The notes below the pieces were generated by a model. The model was not told the origin of the DNA. It was given only the letters and a program-made list of their open reading frames with translations, and searched no databases. A stretch of 40,924 nt of DNA from JAVBNN01 sp031551525 (GTDB lineage Bacteria; Bacillota; Negativicutes; Acidaminococcales; JAISLQ01): positions 1-40,924 of the forward strand of contig JAVBNN010000005.1 in NCBI GenBank assembly GCA_031551525.1, in the 5' to 3' direction. Position numbers and translations under genes: made by a program. Below are positions 30,761 to 38,850 of the stretch, piece by piece; position 1 is the stretch's first letter; every line of letters starts with the position of its first letter.

Positions 30761-31675
30761 ATGCGCTTGATAACCCGGTCTGATTTTGATGGTCTGGTCT
30801 GTGGCATGCTGTTGAAAGAAAAGGGCATCATAGACAGCTGGAAGTTTGTCCACCCCAAAGATCTGCAGGACGGACTGTTTGAAGTCACAGAAAACGATGT
30901 TCTGGCCAATGTCCCCTTTGTCAACGGCTGCGGTATGTGGTTTGACCATCATGTCAGCGAAAAAGAACGTGTGGGCTGGACGCCCAATGTGGGCGGAGAG
31001 AGCCGCCTGGCCCCTTCAGCCGCGCATATCATATATGAGTTTTACGGCGGACGCGAGGAATTTCCACAATTTGACGATTTGATCGCGGCGGTAGACAAGG
31101 TAGACGACGGCAACCTTACCGCCGGAGAAGTGCTCGATCCCCAGGGCTGGATACTTATGGGCTTTATCTGCGACCCGCGCACCGGGCTCGGACGTTTCCG
31201 CGATTTTCGCATCAGCAACCTGCAACTGATGGAAGAGCTGATAAACCACTGCCGCAACATCCCGGTAGCGGAGCTTTTGGAGCACCCCGACGTAAAAGAA
31301 CGCGTAAAGATGTACTACGAACAAAACCAGCTCTTTAAAGACATGATACTCCAACACACCCATGCAGACGGCAACGTGCTCATTACCGATCTGCGGGGTC
31401 TCACTACCATATATACCGGCAACAGGTTCCTCATTTACAGCCTGTTCCCCGAGCAGAATATTTCCTGCTGGGTAGTGGACGGCCGCGCCAAAATCAACGT
31501 TTCCATCGCCTGCGGCTATAGCATAATAAACCGCAGCGCCAAAACCAACGTCGGCAAACTGATGCTCAAATACGGCGGCGGCGGACATGAACGCGTAGGC
31601 ACTTGCCAGATAGCCTGTGAGGACGCTGACCGCGTACTTGGTGAAATAGTCGCGCAGATGAAAACAGACGGCTGA
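30761..31675 (+). CDS. DHH/DHHA1 phosphoesterase family protein
   Basis: Cytoplasmic phosphoesterase of 304 residues. It starts RLITRSDFDGLVCGMLL, with the first metal-binding aspartates, continues with the motif WFDHHVSE (Asp-His-His), and ends with the DHHA1 substrate-binding motif KYGGGGHERVGTCQI. The family includes NrnA-type oligoribonuclease/pAp phosphatases and exopolyphosphatase-like enzymes. The middle section is shorter on typical NrnA features, so the exact substrate is uncertain. ATG 30761 follows AAAGAGGTG; an upstream extension to 30683 lies in AT-rich promoter sequence and is rejected. Single gene with a strong terminator. Confidence 0.88.
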   Translation: MRLITRSDFDGLVCGMLLKEKGIIDSWKFVHPKDLQDGLFEVTENDVLANVPFVNGCGMWFDHHVSEKERVGWTPNVGGESRLAPSAAHIIYEFYGGREEFPQFDDLIAAVDKVDDGNLTAGEVLDPQGWILMGFICDPRTGLGRFRDFRISNLQLMEELINHCRNIPVAELLEHPDVKERVKMYYEQNQLFKDMILQHTHADGNVLITDLRGLTTIYTGNRFLIYSLFPEQNISCWVVDGRAKINVSIACGYSIINRSAKTNVGKLMLKYGGGGHERVGTCQIACEDADRVLGEIVAQMKTDG

Positions 31676-31686
31676 TCTTTATTTCA

Positions 31687-31719
31687 ACAAAAATCCCAGG
31701 CCTTGCCTGGGATTTTTGT
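31687..31719 (+). terminator. Strong terminator after DHH gene
   Basis: A perfect 15-bp stem (31687-31701 with 31705-31719) with a 3-base loop has A-rich left and T-rich right arms. Confidence 0.92.
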
Positions 31720-31840
31720 GTATCTCTTTCCAATTTCCTAATTCACAAACAGTTCACATTTATGCCCTTTTTTGGTCAAAATTTTGTTTTATAGTTGAGT
31801 CAGTACAGTAACACACTAAACAACAAGGAGTGGTTCAGCT

Positions 31841-32362
31841 ATGAAAAAATGGATGCCAATACTGGCGGGTTTGCTAGTTATCTGCTTTACAGCGGTAGGA
31901 TTTGCCGCGCCGGACGGAAACCGCAAGGATAAACGTCCTGGTGACTTTAAGAAAAGGGAATTTACCCAACAGCAAAAAGATGAGGCCTTGAAATTCCTCA
32001 CCGAAAAAAACAAATTGCATGAACAATATCTCATGGAAGAAGTAAAAGCCGGCCGCATGAAACAGGAAGTGGCCAACGCCCATATCATCATCATGAACGA
32101 CAGGCTCGATACTCTAAAAGCCAATAACTTTGCCCGTCCCGCCCGCAGCGAAGAAGCCATCGCCGCCCACAAAGCCTATGTGGCAAAAGTAAAAGACCTG
32201 CGTATCCAAAGTATCAAAGAGTCGGTGGCTAACGGCACCATCACCAAAGAAGAAGGCGACCGCAAGATAGAGCGCATCAACAATGCAGGCCAGGGCAAAC
32301 ACCCCGGCAAAGGCCCCGGTGAGCGCGGCGACAGACCTTTTTACCACGATTATCGGCAATAA
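31841..32362 (+). CDS. Small exported helical protein, DUF2680/Spy-like
   Basis: Secreted protein of 173 residues with a signal peptide (MKKWMPILAGLLVICFTAVGFAA). The mature part is charged and helical with two related units: KLHEQYLMEEVKAGRMKQEVANAHIIIMNDRLDTLKAN and KDLRIQSIKESVANGTITKEEGDRKIERIN. The pattern of a helix, then (A/N)G-x-(I/M)-(T/K)-x-E, then a helix resembles DUF2680-type secreted proteins of Firmicutes and loosely Spy/CpxP chaperones. The C-terminus is glycine-, proline- and histidine-rich. AAGGAG precedes the ATG. A periplasmic chaperone or metal-binding role is possible but not shown by sequence. Confidence 0.82.
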   Translation: MKKWMPILAGLLVICFTAVGFAAPDGNRKDKRPGDFKKREFTQQQKDEALKFLTEKNKLHEQYLMEEVKAGRMKQEVANAHIIIMNDRLDTLKANNFARPARSEEAIAAHKAYVAKVKDLRIQSIKESVANGTITKEEGDRKIERINNAGQGKHPGKGPGERGDRPFYHDYRQ

Positions 32363-32389
32363 ATGAAGCAATTAACAGGCCAACACAAT

Positions 32390-32422
32390 AAACGGCCTGC
32401 CGGGTAAACCGGCAGGCCGTTT
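32390..32422. terminator. Bidirectional terminator, 14-bp GC-rich stem
   Basis: AAACGGCCTGCCGG (32390-32403) pairs perfectly with 32409-32422 around a 5-base loop. It lies between the convergent small exported protein and the SLH porin gene. Confidence 0.92.
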
Positions 32423-32435
32423 AGCGTATTTATGC

Positions 32436-33734
32436 TTAGAAGTAGAAACGTACATAGCTGAAATACAGCTTGTCTTTGATTTTTTCGCCATAATAAAGTT
32501 CATCGTTAGTCTTGAATTCATAGTAGTCGAAGTTGACGTCGATATTTTTGGCCAGCATATAGGTCAGGCCAAGCTGGTAGCCTTTAAAACCGGCACCATA
32601 ATTGAAGTCTGTCCACAGTTCGCCGGTGAAAGCCAGGGAACCGCCAGCCGGTACGTCATAGTAGTTGGCGCGGAAGCCAAAGCCGCCGGCCTTGTTGCGG
32701 TCGGTGTTGTCATAGCTGAGAAGAGCTGCCCAGCCGTTTTTGCCCGCGTCAAAACCCCAGTTTTTGTAAGGGTTGTCGGCGCGGAGGTATTCCGCCCACA
32801 GCTGCCAGTTTTTGGCAAACTTGTAGCCGGCGCCCACTTCGATGATGCCGAGCGTGCCAAGACCATAAATATCGCCCTCAGCGCCCATACCTTCGGTACT
32901 GTAGTAGGCAGCCTGCATGTTCAGTTTGTCGGTAAAGTCATAACCCAACACAGCGCCGTAGGTCTGGCCTTTGGCGAGGCTGCCGTTAAAGGCCTGATCC
33001 CAGTAGGCCTGGTTGCTGTAGTCGATGCGTCCGACAAACAGGTCCAGGTTAAACTTGCCTTTGCCGTAACCGAGGTTGAGGCCGTCCATGTCATTATCCA
33101 GCACCGTACCCATCATGGTGGTCTTGTTGAAAGCGCCGGCGGTGATCTTGACGTCACCGATGCTGCCGTCCACCCAGGCGCGGCGCAGACGGGTTTCGCC
33201 GTCGTTGTTGGAGTTAGTCCTGAGATTCTGGTGTTGTTCGATCATGCCGCTGTAGCTCCAGCGCTCGTTGACCTGTCCGGTCAGCCAGAGGCGGGTACGC
33301 AGACTGTCGAATTCCGACTTGTCATTGCCGTTGAATAATTCCGAGCGGTGCGAAGCGAAACGCGCCTCACCGACGATCTTCACATTGTCGGAGTTTTTGG
33401 CGAGGCGGGCGGTGCGCACGCCAAGACCATTGAGTTCATCGCCGAACTCGGCGGCCAGCTTTTCGATCTGCACTTGCATAGCGGAGTCCGCTTTGTCCGA
33501 GCGGGCCATCGCCTTGGCAATGATCTGCGCCATCTCGTAGCGGGTCATGTTGCGCTGGCCGACAAAGGTGCCGTCGCCATAACCGTCGATGATGCCGGCG
33601 TCAGCCAGCTTCGAGACGGAGGCGTACGCCCAGTGGTTGGCCGGTACATCGGTAAACGGGTTGGCTGCCAGGGCAGTCGATGCGATACCCAGTACAAAAA
33701 TAAGGGCAAGGGTCAATACTAAAGATTTTTTCAT
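32436..33734 (-). CDS. SLH-domain outer-membrane beta-barrel protein (OmpM-type)
   Basis: Outer-membrane protein of 432 residues. A signal peptide (MKKSLVLTLALIFVLGIASTALA) is followed by one S-layer-homology domain (NPFTDVPANHWAYASVSKLADAGIIDGYGDGTFVGQRNMTRYEMAQIIAKAM, about 25-76). A short coiled region (QVQIEKLAAEFGDELNGL) comes next, and then a C-terminal part of alternating aromatic beta strands ending in YVRFYF. The SLH domain binds modified peptidoglycan and tethers the outer membrane in Negativicutes, where such proteins replace OmpA/Lpp-type anchors; the barrel acts as a porin. It is a strong lineage marker. A G-rich ribosome binding site precedes the ATG. Single gene between terminators, expected to be highly expressed. 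Confidence 0.95.
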   Translation of the reverse strand: MKKSLVLTLALIFVLGIASTALAANPFTDVPANHWAYASVSKLADAGIIDGYGDGTFVGQRNMTRYEMAQIIAKAMARSDKADSAMQVQIEKLAAEFGDELNGLGVRTARLAKNSDNVKIVGEARFASHRSELFNGNDKSEFDSLRTRLWLTGQVNERWSYSGMIEQHQNLRTNSNNDGETRLRRAWVDGSIGDVKITAGAFNKTTMMGTVLDNDMDGLNLGYGKGKFNLDLFVGRIDYSNQAYWDQAFNGSLAKGQTYGAVLGYDFTDKLNMQAAYYSTEGMGAEGDIYGLGTLGIIEVGAGYKFAKNWQLWAEYLRADNPYKNWGFDAGKNGWAALLSYDNTDRNKAGGFGFRANYYDVPAGGSLAFTGELWTDFNYGAGFKGYQLGLTYMLAKNIDVNFDYYEFKTNDELYYGEKIKDKLYFSYVRFYF

Positions 33735-33867
33735 TCAGTTCCCCCCTAATAAATTTTTTGTCATAAAAACATCCAGCCTGCCTTACGGCAAGCCTGTTTC
33801 CTTATGACTTTTATTATTTTACCATGTTTTATAGCGTTCGCCAAGTTTATTTTGTAAATATATGTGT

Positions 33868-33895
33868 AAAGGCCCCCTTAAAAAAGGAGGCCTTT
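33868..33895 (-). terminator. Terminator after glutamine synthetase gene
   Basis: On the minus strand AAAGGCC-TCC pairs with GGG-GGCCTTT around an A/T loop, just downstream of the gene end. Confidence 0.7.
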
Positions 33896-33921
33896 GGTCA
33901 TTGCGTTATAATTTTAGGACT

Positions 33922-35850
33922 TTAGTCTATTATATTGCGCCGGTATTCCACATAGAGATGCTTGAGCGCGTCCATGTCGGTCTGCGCTTTGACCTGTAGT
34001 TTGGAGGCTTTCTCGTAGTCGCCTTCGTTGAGGCTCTTTCTGATCTGACTGAACAGTGAAAGTTTATTTTTGGAGTCTTTGCACAGAGCTATGCGGGCAG
34101 TTTTGATCTTTTCCCACAGTTCTTTGTCAAGGTCGGTGGCAGTCTCCGGCGCCGCCTCGTGCAGGCATTTTATGGCGGAGACTATGTCGGTATATTCCGG
34201 CAATATCTTGTTCACGAGCTCAGTCTTCCAGCGGTTGAAGGAGCCTTGGGCGAAACCGTCGACAAACTCCTGGGCAAAGCCGCCCTTGGTGAGTACGGCA
34301 ACTTTTTCCGGGTACAGCTTGAAGTTCTGGAGGTTCTCCCAAACAGTAGCCGGGTGATGCCCAAACAGTTTGTTGCGTTCTTCTTCGGTAAAGTGCTCGA
34401 AAACGTCCTCTTCGCTCCTGTATTCGCGGTCTTTCTCAAGGTAGAAGCCTTTTTGTCCGCTCTTTTTCGAGAGTTCGGCGGCCAGTTCTTTCAGCTCCTT
34501 GCCCGATTCCATTGCCGCCTTGATGCCGTCTAGCATGGTCAGGTAAAAAGCGGCAAGCGCCAGGTAAGTATTGGTGAAGGGATTGGGCGACCTGACTTCG
34601 AACCTCGTGGCCATCGGATTGTCGATGTCGCGCACCAGGCCGACGAGGATAGTCCTGTTCCTTGAAGGTACATCCGGTTCGTGCCCGAGCGAGGTGACTA
34701 TGCAGACCGGCGCTTCAAAGCCGGGTTTCAGACGGTTGAGCGAGTCGTTGGTCGCCGAGATGATCGGGTTGACCGCCTCGTAGTTTTTCAAAAGGCCCAT
34801 TATGGCGCCATAACCTATGCCATTTACAAATTCTTTTTTCATGTCGTCGGGTGAAAAGAGGTTGACCACTTTACCGGATTTTAGTTTGGCGGCAAATCCT
34901 ACGTGCACGTGTTTGCCGTTGCCGGCCACGCCGATGATGGGTTTGGCCTGGAAAGTGACTTCGAGGCCGTTCATGCGGAATATTTCCTTGACCAGGCTGC
35001 GCACAAAGAGTTCGTTGTCGGCGGTCTGGATGCCCTCAGCGTATTTCCAGTCGATTTCCAGTTGTTCCATGACATGACTGAGTTGGCCGCCGTCGGTGAT
35101 ACGCGCCTTGACGCCGCCCACTTCTTTATGGCCCATTTCCGGTGCGAGTCCGTACAGTTCCATCGCGGAGATGGCTTCTTCGAGAGCGGTACGCACGTTG
35201 CCGCGCGTCCTCTGCCAATACTGCTCCTGCATGACCTGCGAGGTGGTCAACTCCTCGATGACCGCCTCCTCGGCCGGGGTCTTGACCCAAAATTCCAGCT
35301 CGGTCGCACAGGTGAAGATGATCTTTTCGATGTCTTTACCGTTTACTGCCCATCCGGCTATTTTCGGGTGTTTTTTACATAGTGCAAGGATTTCCCCTTC
35401 CACGTATTTTAACACATTGGTAAGGATGGAGCGCGAATCCACCATGCGCTCGTTGTGGATAAGAAATGCCGGTATCCGGAGAGTTCCCACATACCAGCCA
35501 GTATTTTCATCGATATGTTCATAATTGTAGTCTACAAACCAGTTTACGCTGGTATCGAGTTTCATGTCTACCCGGGCATTGTTCAGGCTGGCTACCCCCG
35601 GCAGCACTACCGACGACCCGTCGGTCTGCGCGGCCATGCCGTCCAGCATATCGTCGATTTCTTCGATGAACAGTGAAATAGGCACTTTTTCATCAGTATC
35701 GTTCCCGGCAAAATCCACCCCGACAAAAGAGACGAATTTTACTTCCGGGTGCCCCTGCAGTATCTCCACAATATTCTTTTTACTGTGTTTGTCTGCCGGG
35801 ATCACATAAAGCGGCATGGTCGCTTTTACGACACCTGACTCTTTTTTCAT
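33922..35850 (-). CDS. glnA: Glutamine synthetase family protein, long form
   Basis: Glutamine synthetase-family ligase of 642 residues, longer than GSI (about 450) and shorter than typical GSIII (about 700). Catalytic-domain landmarks are in order: TCATELEFWV with metal-binding glutamates (near 185), EMGHKEVGGVKARITDGG, QAKPIIGVAGNGKHVHVGF (the nucleotide/metal N-G-x-G-K-H-x-H region, near 310), NRTILVGLVRD, and TRFEVRSPNPFTNTYLALAAFYLTMLDGI. The roughly 180-residue C-terminal extension after the catalytic core is helical. It should make glutamine from glutamate, ammonia and ATP. The ATG at 35850 has AAAAGGGGTGG upstream. It stands alone; no amtB or PII gene is adjacent. A paralogous amide ligase cannot be excluded. 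Confidence 0.88.
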   Translation of the reverse strand: MKKESGVVKATMPLYVIPADKHSKKNIVEILQGHPEVKFVSFVGVDFAGNDTDEKVPISLFIEEIDDMLDGMAAQTDGSSVVLPGVASLNNARVDMKLDTSVNWFVDYNYEHIDENTGWYVGTLRIPAFLIHNERMVDSRSILTNVLKYVEGEILALCKKHPKIAGWAVNGKDIEKIIFTCATELEFWVKTPAEEAVIEELTTSQVMQEQYWQRTRGNVRTALEEAISAMELYGLAPEMGHKEVGGVKARITDGGQLSHVMEQLEIDWKYAEGIQTADNELFVRSLVKEIFRMNGLEVTFQAKPIIGVAGNGKHVHVGFAAKLKSGKVVNLFSPDDMKKEFVNGIGYGAIMGLLKNYEAVNPIISATNDSLNRLKPGFEAPVCIVTSLGHEPDVPSRNRTILVGLVRDIDNPMATRFEVRSPNPFTNTYLALAAFYLTMLDGIKAAMESGKELKELAAELSKKSGQKGFYLEKDREYRSEEDVFEHFTEEERNKLFGHHPATVWENLQNFKLYPEKVAVLTKGGFAQEFVDGFAQGSFNRWKTELVNKILPEYTDIVSAIKCLHEAAPETATDLDKELWEKIKTARIALCKDSKNKLSLFSQIRKSLNEGDYEKASKLQVKAQTDMDALKHLYVEYRRNIID

Positions 35851-36146
35851 AAAATCCACCCCTTTTCGTCATATTAATCCAAAAACTATTTTTATATATC
35901 CACCCGTCGGAGGCGTGCCGTCCACAGTTGCCCTTGCGGCCTCTCCATAGAAAATTATATATATAATCGCTATTTTTGTCTAGCTGTTTTTTTATTCTTT
36001 TCTTGTATATTCTTCCAGTATTTCCGTAATAAAGTCGCATTGCGGATCAACTCAAAATACCTTTTGCAGGATTTTGTATTCTTTTAACGAATTATAAATA
36101 AGCTGTAATTTTTTTTGTAAACCCAAGCAGATTTATGGAGAACCCG

Positions 36147-37145
36147 ATGATCACGAATGTTATAGCTTTTCTATCCAGTATTGCGACCGCGGTATTTATA
36201 GGCATAGGCGTGGTCGCCATCAATGTGAAAAATAAAACCACCCAAAAACGCAAAGACCTGGCCGGCCTGTTTACCCGTCTGGCCAATATTTCCAATACCT
36301 ATATGGCCTATCCGCAAATGCAGGAAAGGTTTGCCAATTTGCAGGCTGCTTACTATCTTTACAAACAAAACCATGTCGACCTCCTGCAAGAGCAACTAGA
36401 GTCGGTAGACCTCATAAACAACCTGAAAAAACTTCTGTATGTCGCCATAAGCATCTGGGTGCTGGAAAGCGGGATGATTATTTTTTCCGGCAGAAACTTC
36501 CTCGAATACTTCCTGGCCACTGTCATCATAGTTATACTAGCTGCGTTGTTTTTGAAATTCTCCGAAAAATTCAAAGATATGATAACAGATTTTTCTGCGG
36601 GCGTGAATTTCCCCGATCCCGACTCGCTGTTGGATCCTTTGACTGTGCCGGAAAAAAACCAGTATGCCTATGTTGCGGACGATATGCCGCTAAATCTACT
36701 GGAAAGCGGCATCGTCATCGAATTTGACCCGCCTCTGACGCCTCCGCCGCGTATCGACGAGGTGGCTGATGATGAGTCTGACGAAGAAACCGTTCCCATA
36801 TATGACTTTAGCCATTTTGAGGCTAACGGGCGCTTATTGTTTGCTTTTCCCTACAAATTCACCGGCGAACTGCACTTTTTTACCAGGCAAGGGGATACCG
36901 GAGAGGCCTTCCCTGTATCCAGCGACTTTTTCAAAGCCGGGTTTTCCCATGTTTACGACATAACTTTCCCTTATCATACACCGCTACATCATCTGGAAAA
37001 GGCGGTCTTATACATCAACGCCGGACGCAGCGGCCCCAGAAAAGCCCGGGTAACTTTCAACATACCTCTTATGGATGCGTTGCCGGAAAAATCCGAACTC
37101 CTGATGCAGCCGATCGCGGTAAAAGCGTCAGACGAACAGCCATGA
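36147..37145 (+). CDS. Membrane protein of unknown function
   Basis: Protein of 332 residues that I do not recognise. An N-terminal membrane helix (about 5-24, VIAFLSSIATAVFIGIGVVAI) is followed by a basic helical segment (KNKTTQKRKDLAGLF, then a 60-residue helix). Two close membrane helices lie at about 94-112 and 118-138, and a large soluble C-terminal part follows. That part has an acidic proline-rich linker (PPLTPPPRIDEVADDESDEE) and then a beta-rich domain. The start at 36147 has GGAG six bases upstream; the ATG at 36135 lacks such a site. The hairpin terminator begins inside the last codons. Confidence 0.75.
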   Translation: MITNVIAFLSSIATAVFIGIGVVAINVKNKTTQKRKDLAGLFTRLANISNTYMAYPQMQERFANLQAAYYLYKQNHVDLLQEQLESVDLINNLKKLLYVAISIWVLESGMIIFSGRNFLEYFLATVIIVILAALFLKFSEKFKDMITDFSAGVNFPDPDSLLDPLTVPEKNQYAYVADDMPLNLLESGIVIEFDPPLTPPPRIDEVADDESDEETVPIYDFSHFEANGRLLFAFPYKFTGELHFFTRQGDTGEAFPVSSDFFKAGFSHVYDITFPYHTPLHHLEKAVLYINAGRSGPRKARVTFNIPLMDALPEKSELLMQPIAVKASDEQP

Positions 37146-37196
37146 CCGGCTGACACCAGTAGATACAGCGGCCGGTCATGGCTGTTGCTTTATTTT
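37137..37196 (+). terminator. Terminator overlapping the stop codon
   Basis: A 14-bp stem (37137-37150 with 37171-37184) encloses a 20-base loop and is followed by a T-rich stretch. The left arm contains the last coding bases and the TGA of the upstream gene. Confidence 0.75.
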
Positions 37197-37291
37197 TTGC
37201 CTGCTATTTTATATATTTTAAATTTAAAGTAAAATACTTTTTGTTGGCAAAATATTATATAATGTTGATATTAACAAAGATGGAGGTTCAA

Positions 37292-37900
37292 ATGGCCTTA
37301 CTCAGAGAAGATCTGATCAAACAATATCAAAAAATACACAGTGAAAAACGCTATGGGTATACCTCGCAAAACCTTTTTCTTCTATTGTTGCCTTTTGCCA
37401 AAGAGTTGGCTCCGCAAACGATACTAGACTATGGCTGCGGCCAAAGCAAACTGGTGGATATGCTGCGCGAGGAACTTGACCCTCTCGGCGCCCACGGGAT
37501 AAAAGCCTTCAAATATGAACCCGCGATTGAAGAGCATGCTTTTTTACCGGTGGATAGTGCAGATCTTGTGTTGAACACCGATGTTCTCGAACATATACCG
37601 GCGGAAGACCTTGCGCAGGTATTGAAAAATATCTTTACTATAAGCCGCAATGCGCTTTTTGTAATATCCAACAAGCCCGCGCGGGAAATACTGCCCGACG
37701 GCAGCAACGCCCACTGCTCGGTATATCCGCCTGAATGGTGGCGCGAACTGATCGAAAAACAGTTTGGTTTTGCCAAGCTTGTGCCCTGGCCGGTAAGATC
37801 AACATGCTGCATAGTTACCTGGGATTCCAAAGCAGTGGGCGGTATCCTCGACTTGTCAATCAAGTATCTGGCCGGATGGTGTGAAAAAGCACTAAAATAG
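37292..37900 (+). CDS. Class I SAM-dependent methyltransferase
   Basis: Methyltransferase-like protein of 202 residues. SAM-binding motif I is ILDYGCGQSKLVDMLREEL (near 43-61). The acidic motif near SADLVLNTDVLEHIPAEDL (about 90-108) resembles the Methyltransf_11/23 group. NIFTISRNALFVISNKPA is the next core strand. The C-terminus differs from common enzymes and includes HCSVYPPEWWRELIEKQFGF, a segment seen in methyltransferases of polysaccharide or lipid loci. Substrate unknown. ATG 37292 has GGAGG 6 bases upstream; a longer frame to 37178 would overlap the terminator and is rejected. The unknown gene 37923-38684 follows after 22 bases. Confidence 0.85.
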   Translation: MALLREDLIKQYQKIHSEKRYGYTSQNLFLLLLPFAKELAPQTILDYGCGQSKLVDMLREELDPLGAHGIKAFKYEPAIEEHAFLPVDSADLVLNTDVLEHIPAEDLAQVLKNIFTISRNALFVISNKPAREILPDGSNAHCSVYPPEWWRELIEKQFGFAKLVPWPVRSTCCIVTWDSKAVGGILDLSIKYLAGWCEKALK

Positions 37901-37922
37901 TTCAATAAATGGAGGCACGGCT

Positions 37923-38684
37923 ATGGAAGAGTGGTTGAAATTACTTGCCAATAATAAATACATACAGCTAGCGGAAAACTTGGCAAGCAAACAGACACTG
38001 GAGCATCTGAAGAACAGCGAATTGGTAGTAGGCTATGAACACATCATGGCCCTCGCGGAAAAACCGCTCCAGACTCAGGACGTGACGCTTGACAGGCTGG
38101 TTTCGCCGGAAGCCCGGCAGCTCAACATCGTAGCCACCTATCAAAATACTGTACAGGCTGATGTTTTGGTCACTTTTAAAGAGTTTTGCCTGTGCGCGGA
38201 AGGGGCTTTTCTTACGTTTACCCTGGATGTCAAGGGTATTTCCTCTGCGCCCAAGGCCGGTTTTCTCGACAAAATCAAGATAAGCGGCGCCTCTGCCATG
38301 TCGAAGCTTTTTCCGCAAATGGCTATCAACAAGATATTTGACAACAGAACGCTGGCGGAAGGGGTATATGCATCAATCGAAAACGGTGTAATAAAAGTGG
38401 ATTTCCGTCAGGCGATAGCAAAAACACCACTGGGCAGAAACTTTTGCGGTTACAGTATCCTTAATTTCGTCTATATGAAAGATTTGTCGCCTGAAGAAAA
38501 GGGCCTGGTTCTGGGTTTTGGCTTTATACTGCCGGACTGGCTGAAGTCCATGGGCAGCATATTCTTTACGGCGCAGGTTAAAAAATTATTTAACCATCCC
38601 CCAAAAATATCCGGCAGGAAAGTCAATCGTCCTCTAACCAGGACATTGCCCAAAAAGGGTCTGGCCAACAAGTTTTTTGTATAA
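37923..38684 (+). CDS. Hypothetical protein cotranscribed with methyltransferase
   Basis: Protein of 253 residues without a recognised domain. It lacks a signal peptide. The N-terminus is helical (EEWLKLLANNKYIQLAENLASKQTLEHLKNSE). The middle has beta-rich hydrophobic strands (ADVLVTFKEFCLCAEGAFLTFTLDVKGI and SIENGVIKVDFRQAI). The C-terminus is very basic (KKLFNHPPKISGRKVNRPLTRTLPKKGLANKF), which could bind membrane lipid or nucleic acid. GGAGG precedes the ATG, 22 bases after the methyltransferase stop, so the two genes form an operon and probably act together. No function can be assigned. Confidence 0.75.
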   Translation: MEEWLKLLANNKYIQLAENLASKQTLEHLKNSELVVGYEHIMALAEKPLQTQDVTLDRLVSPEARQLNIVATYQNTVQADVLVTFKEFCLCAEGAFLTFTLDVKGISSAPKAGFLDKIKISGASAMSKLFPQMAINKIFDNRTLAEGVYASIENGVIKVDFRQAIAKTPLGRNFCGYSILNFVYMKDLSPEEKGLVLGFGFILPDWLKSMGSIFFTAQVKKLFNHPPKISGRKVNRPLTRTLPKKGLANKFFV

Positions 38685-38799
38685 TTTGCAAATTATTTTC
38701 GACGTTTTTCGCCTTTTTACACATATTTATTAAGTTTTTTTGACGCATTATTGCACATTACCTTATATTATGTTATTTTTATTTTAATGAAATTAACAT

Positions 38800-38830
38800 A
38801 TTAATAAACAATCATTTTTTGTTTATTAAT
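38800..38830. promoter_or_regulatory. Perfect 12-bp inverted repeat before GntR gene
   Basis: ATTAATAAACAA (38800-38811) and TTGTTTATTAAT (38819-38830) are perfect inverted arms separated by 7 bases, 20 bases before the start codon. The stem is nearly all A-T, so it is a poor terminator and a good candidate for an autoregulatory operator of the GntR protein. Confidence 0.65.
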
Positions 38831-38850
38831 GCAAAAGAGGGTTATGTGGG

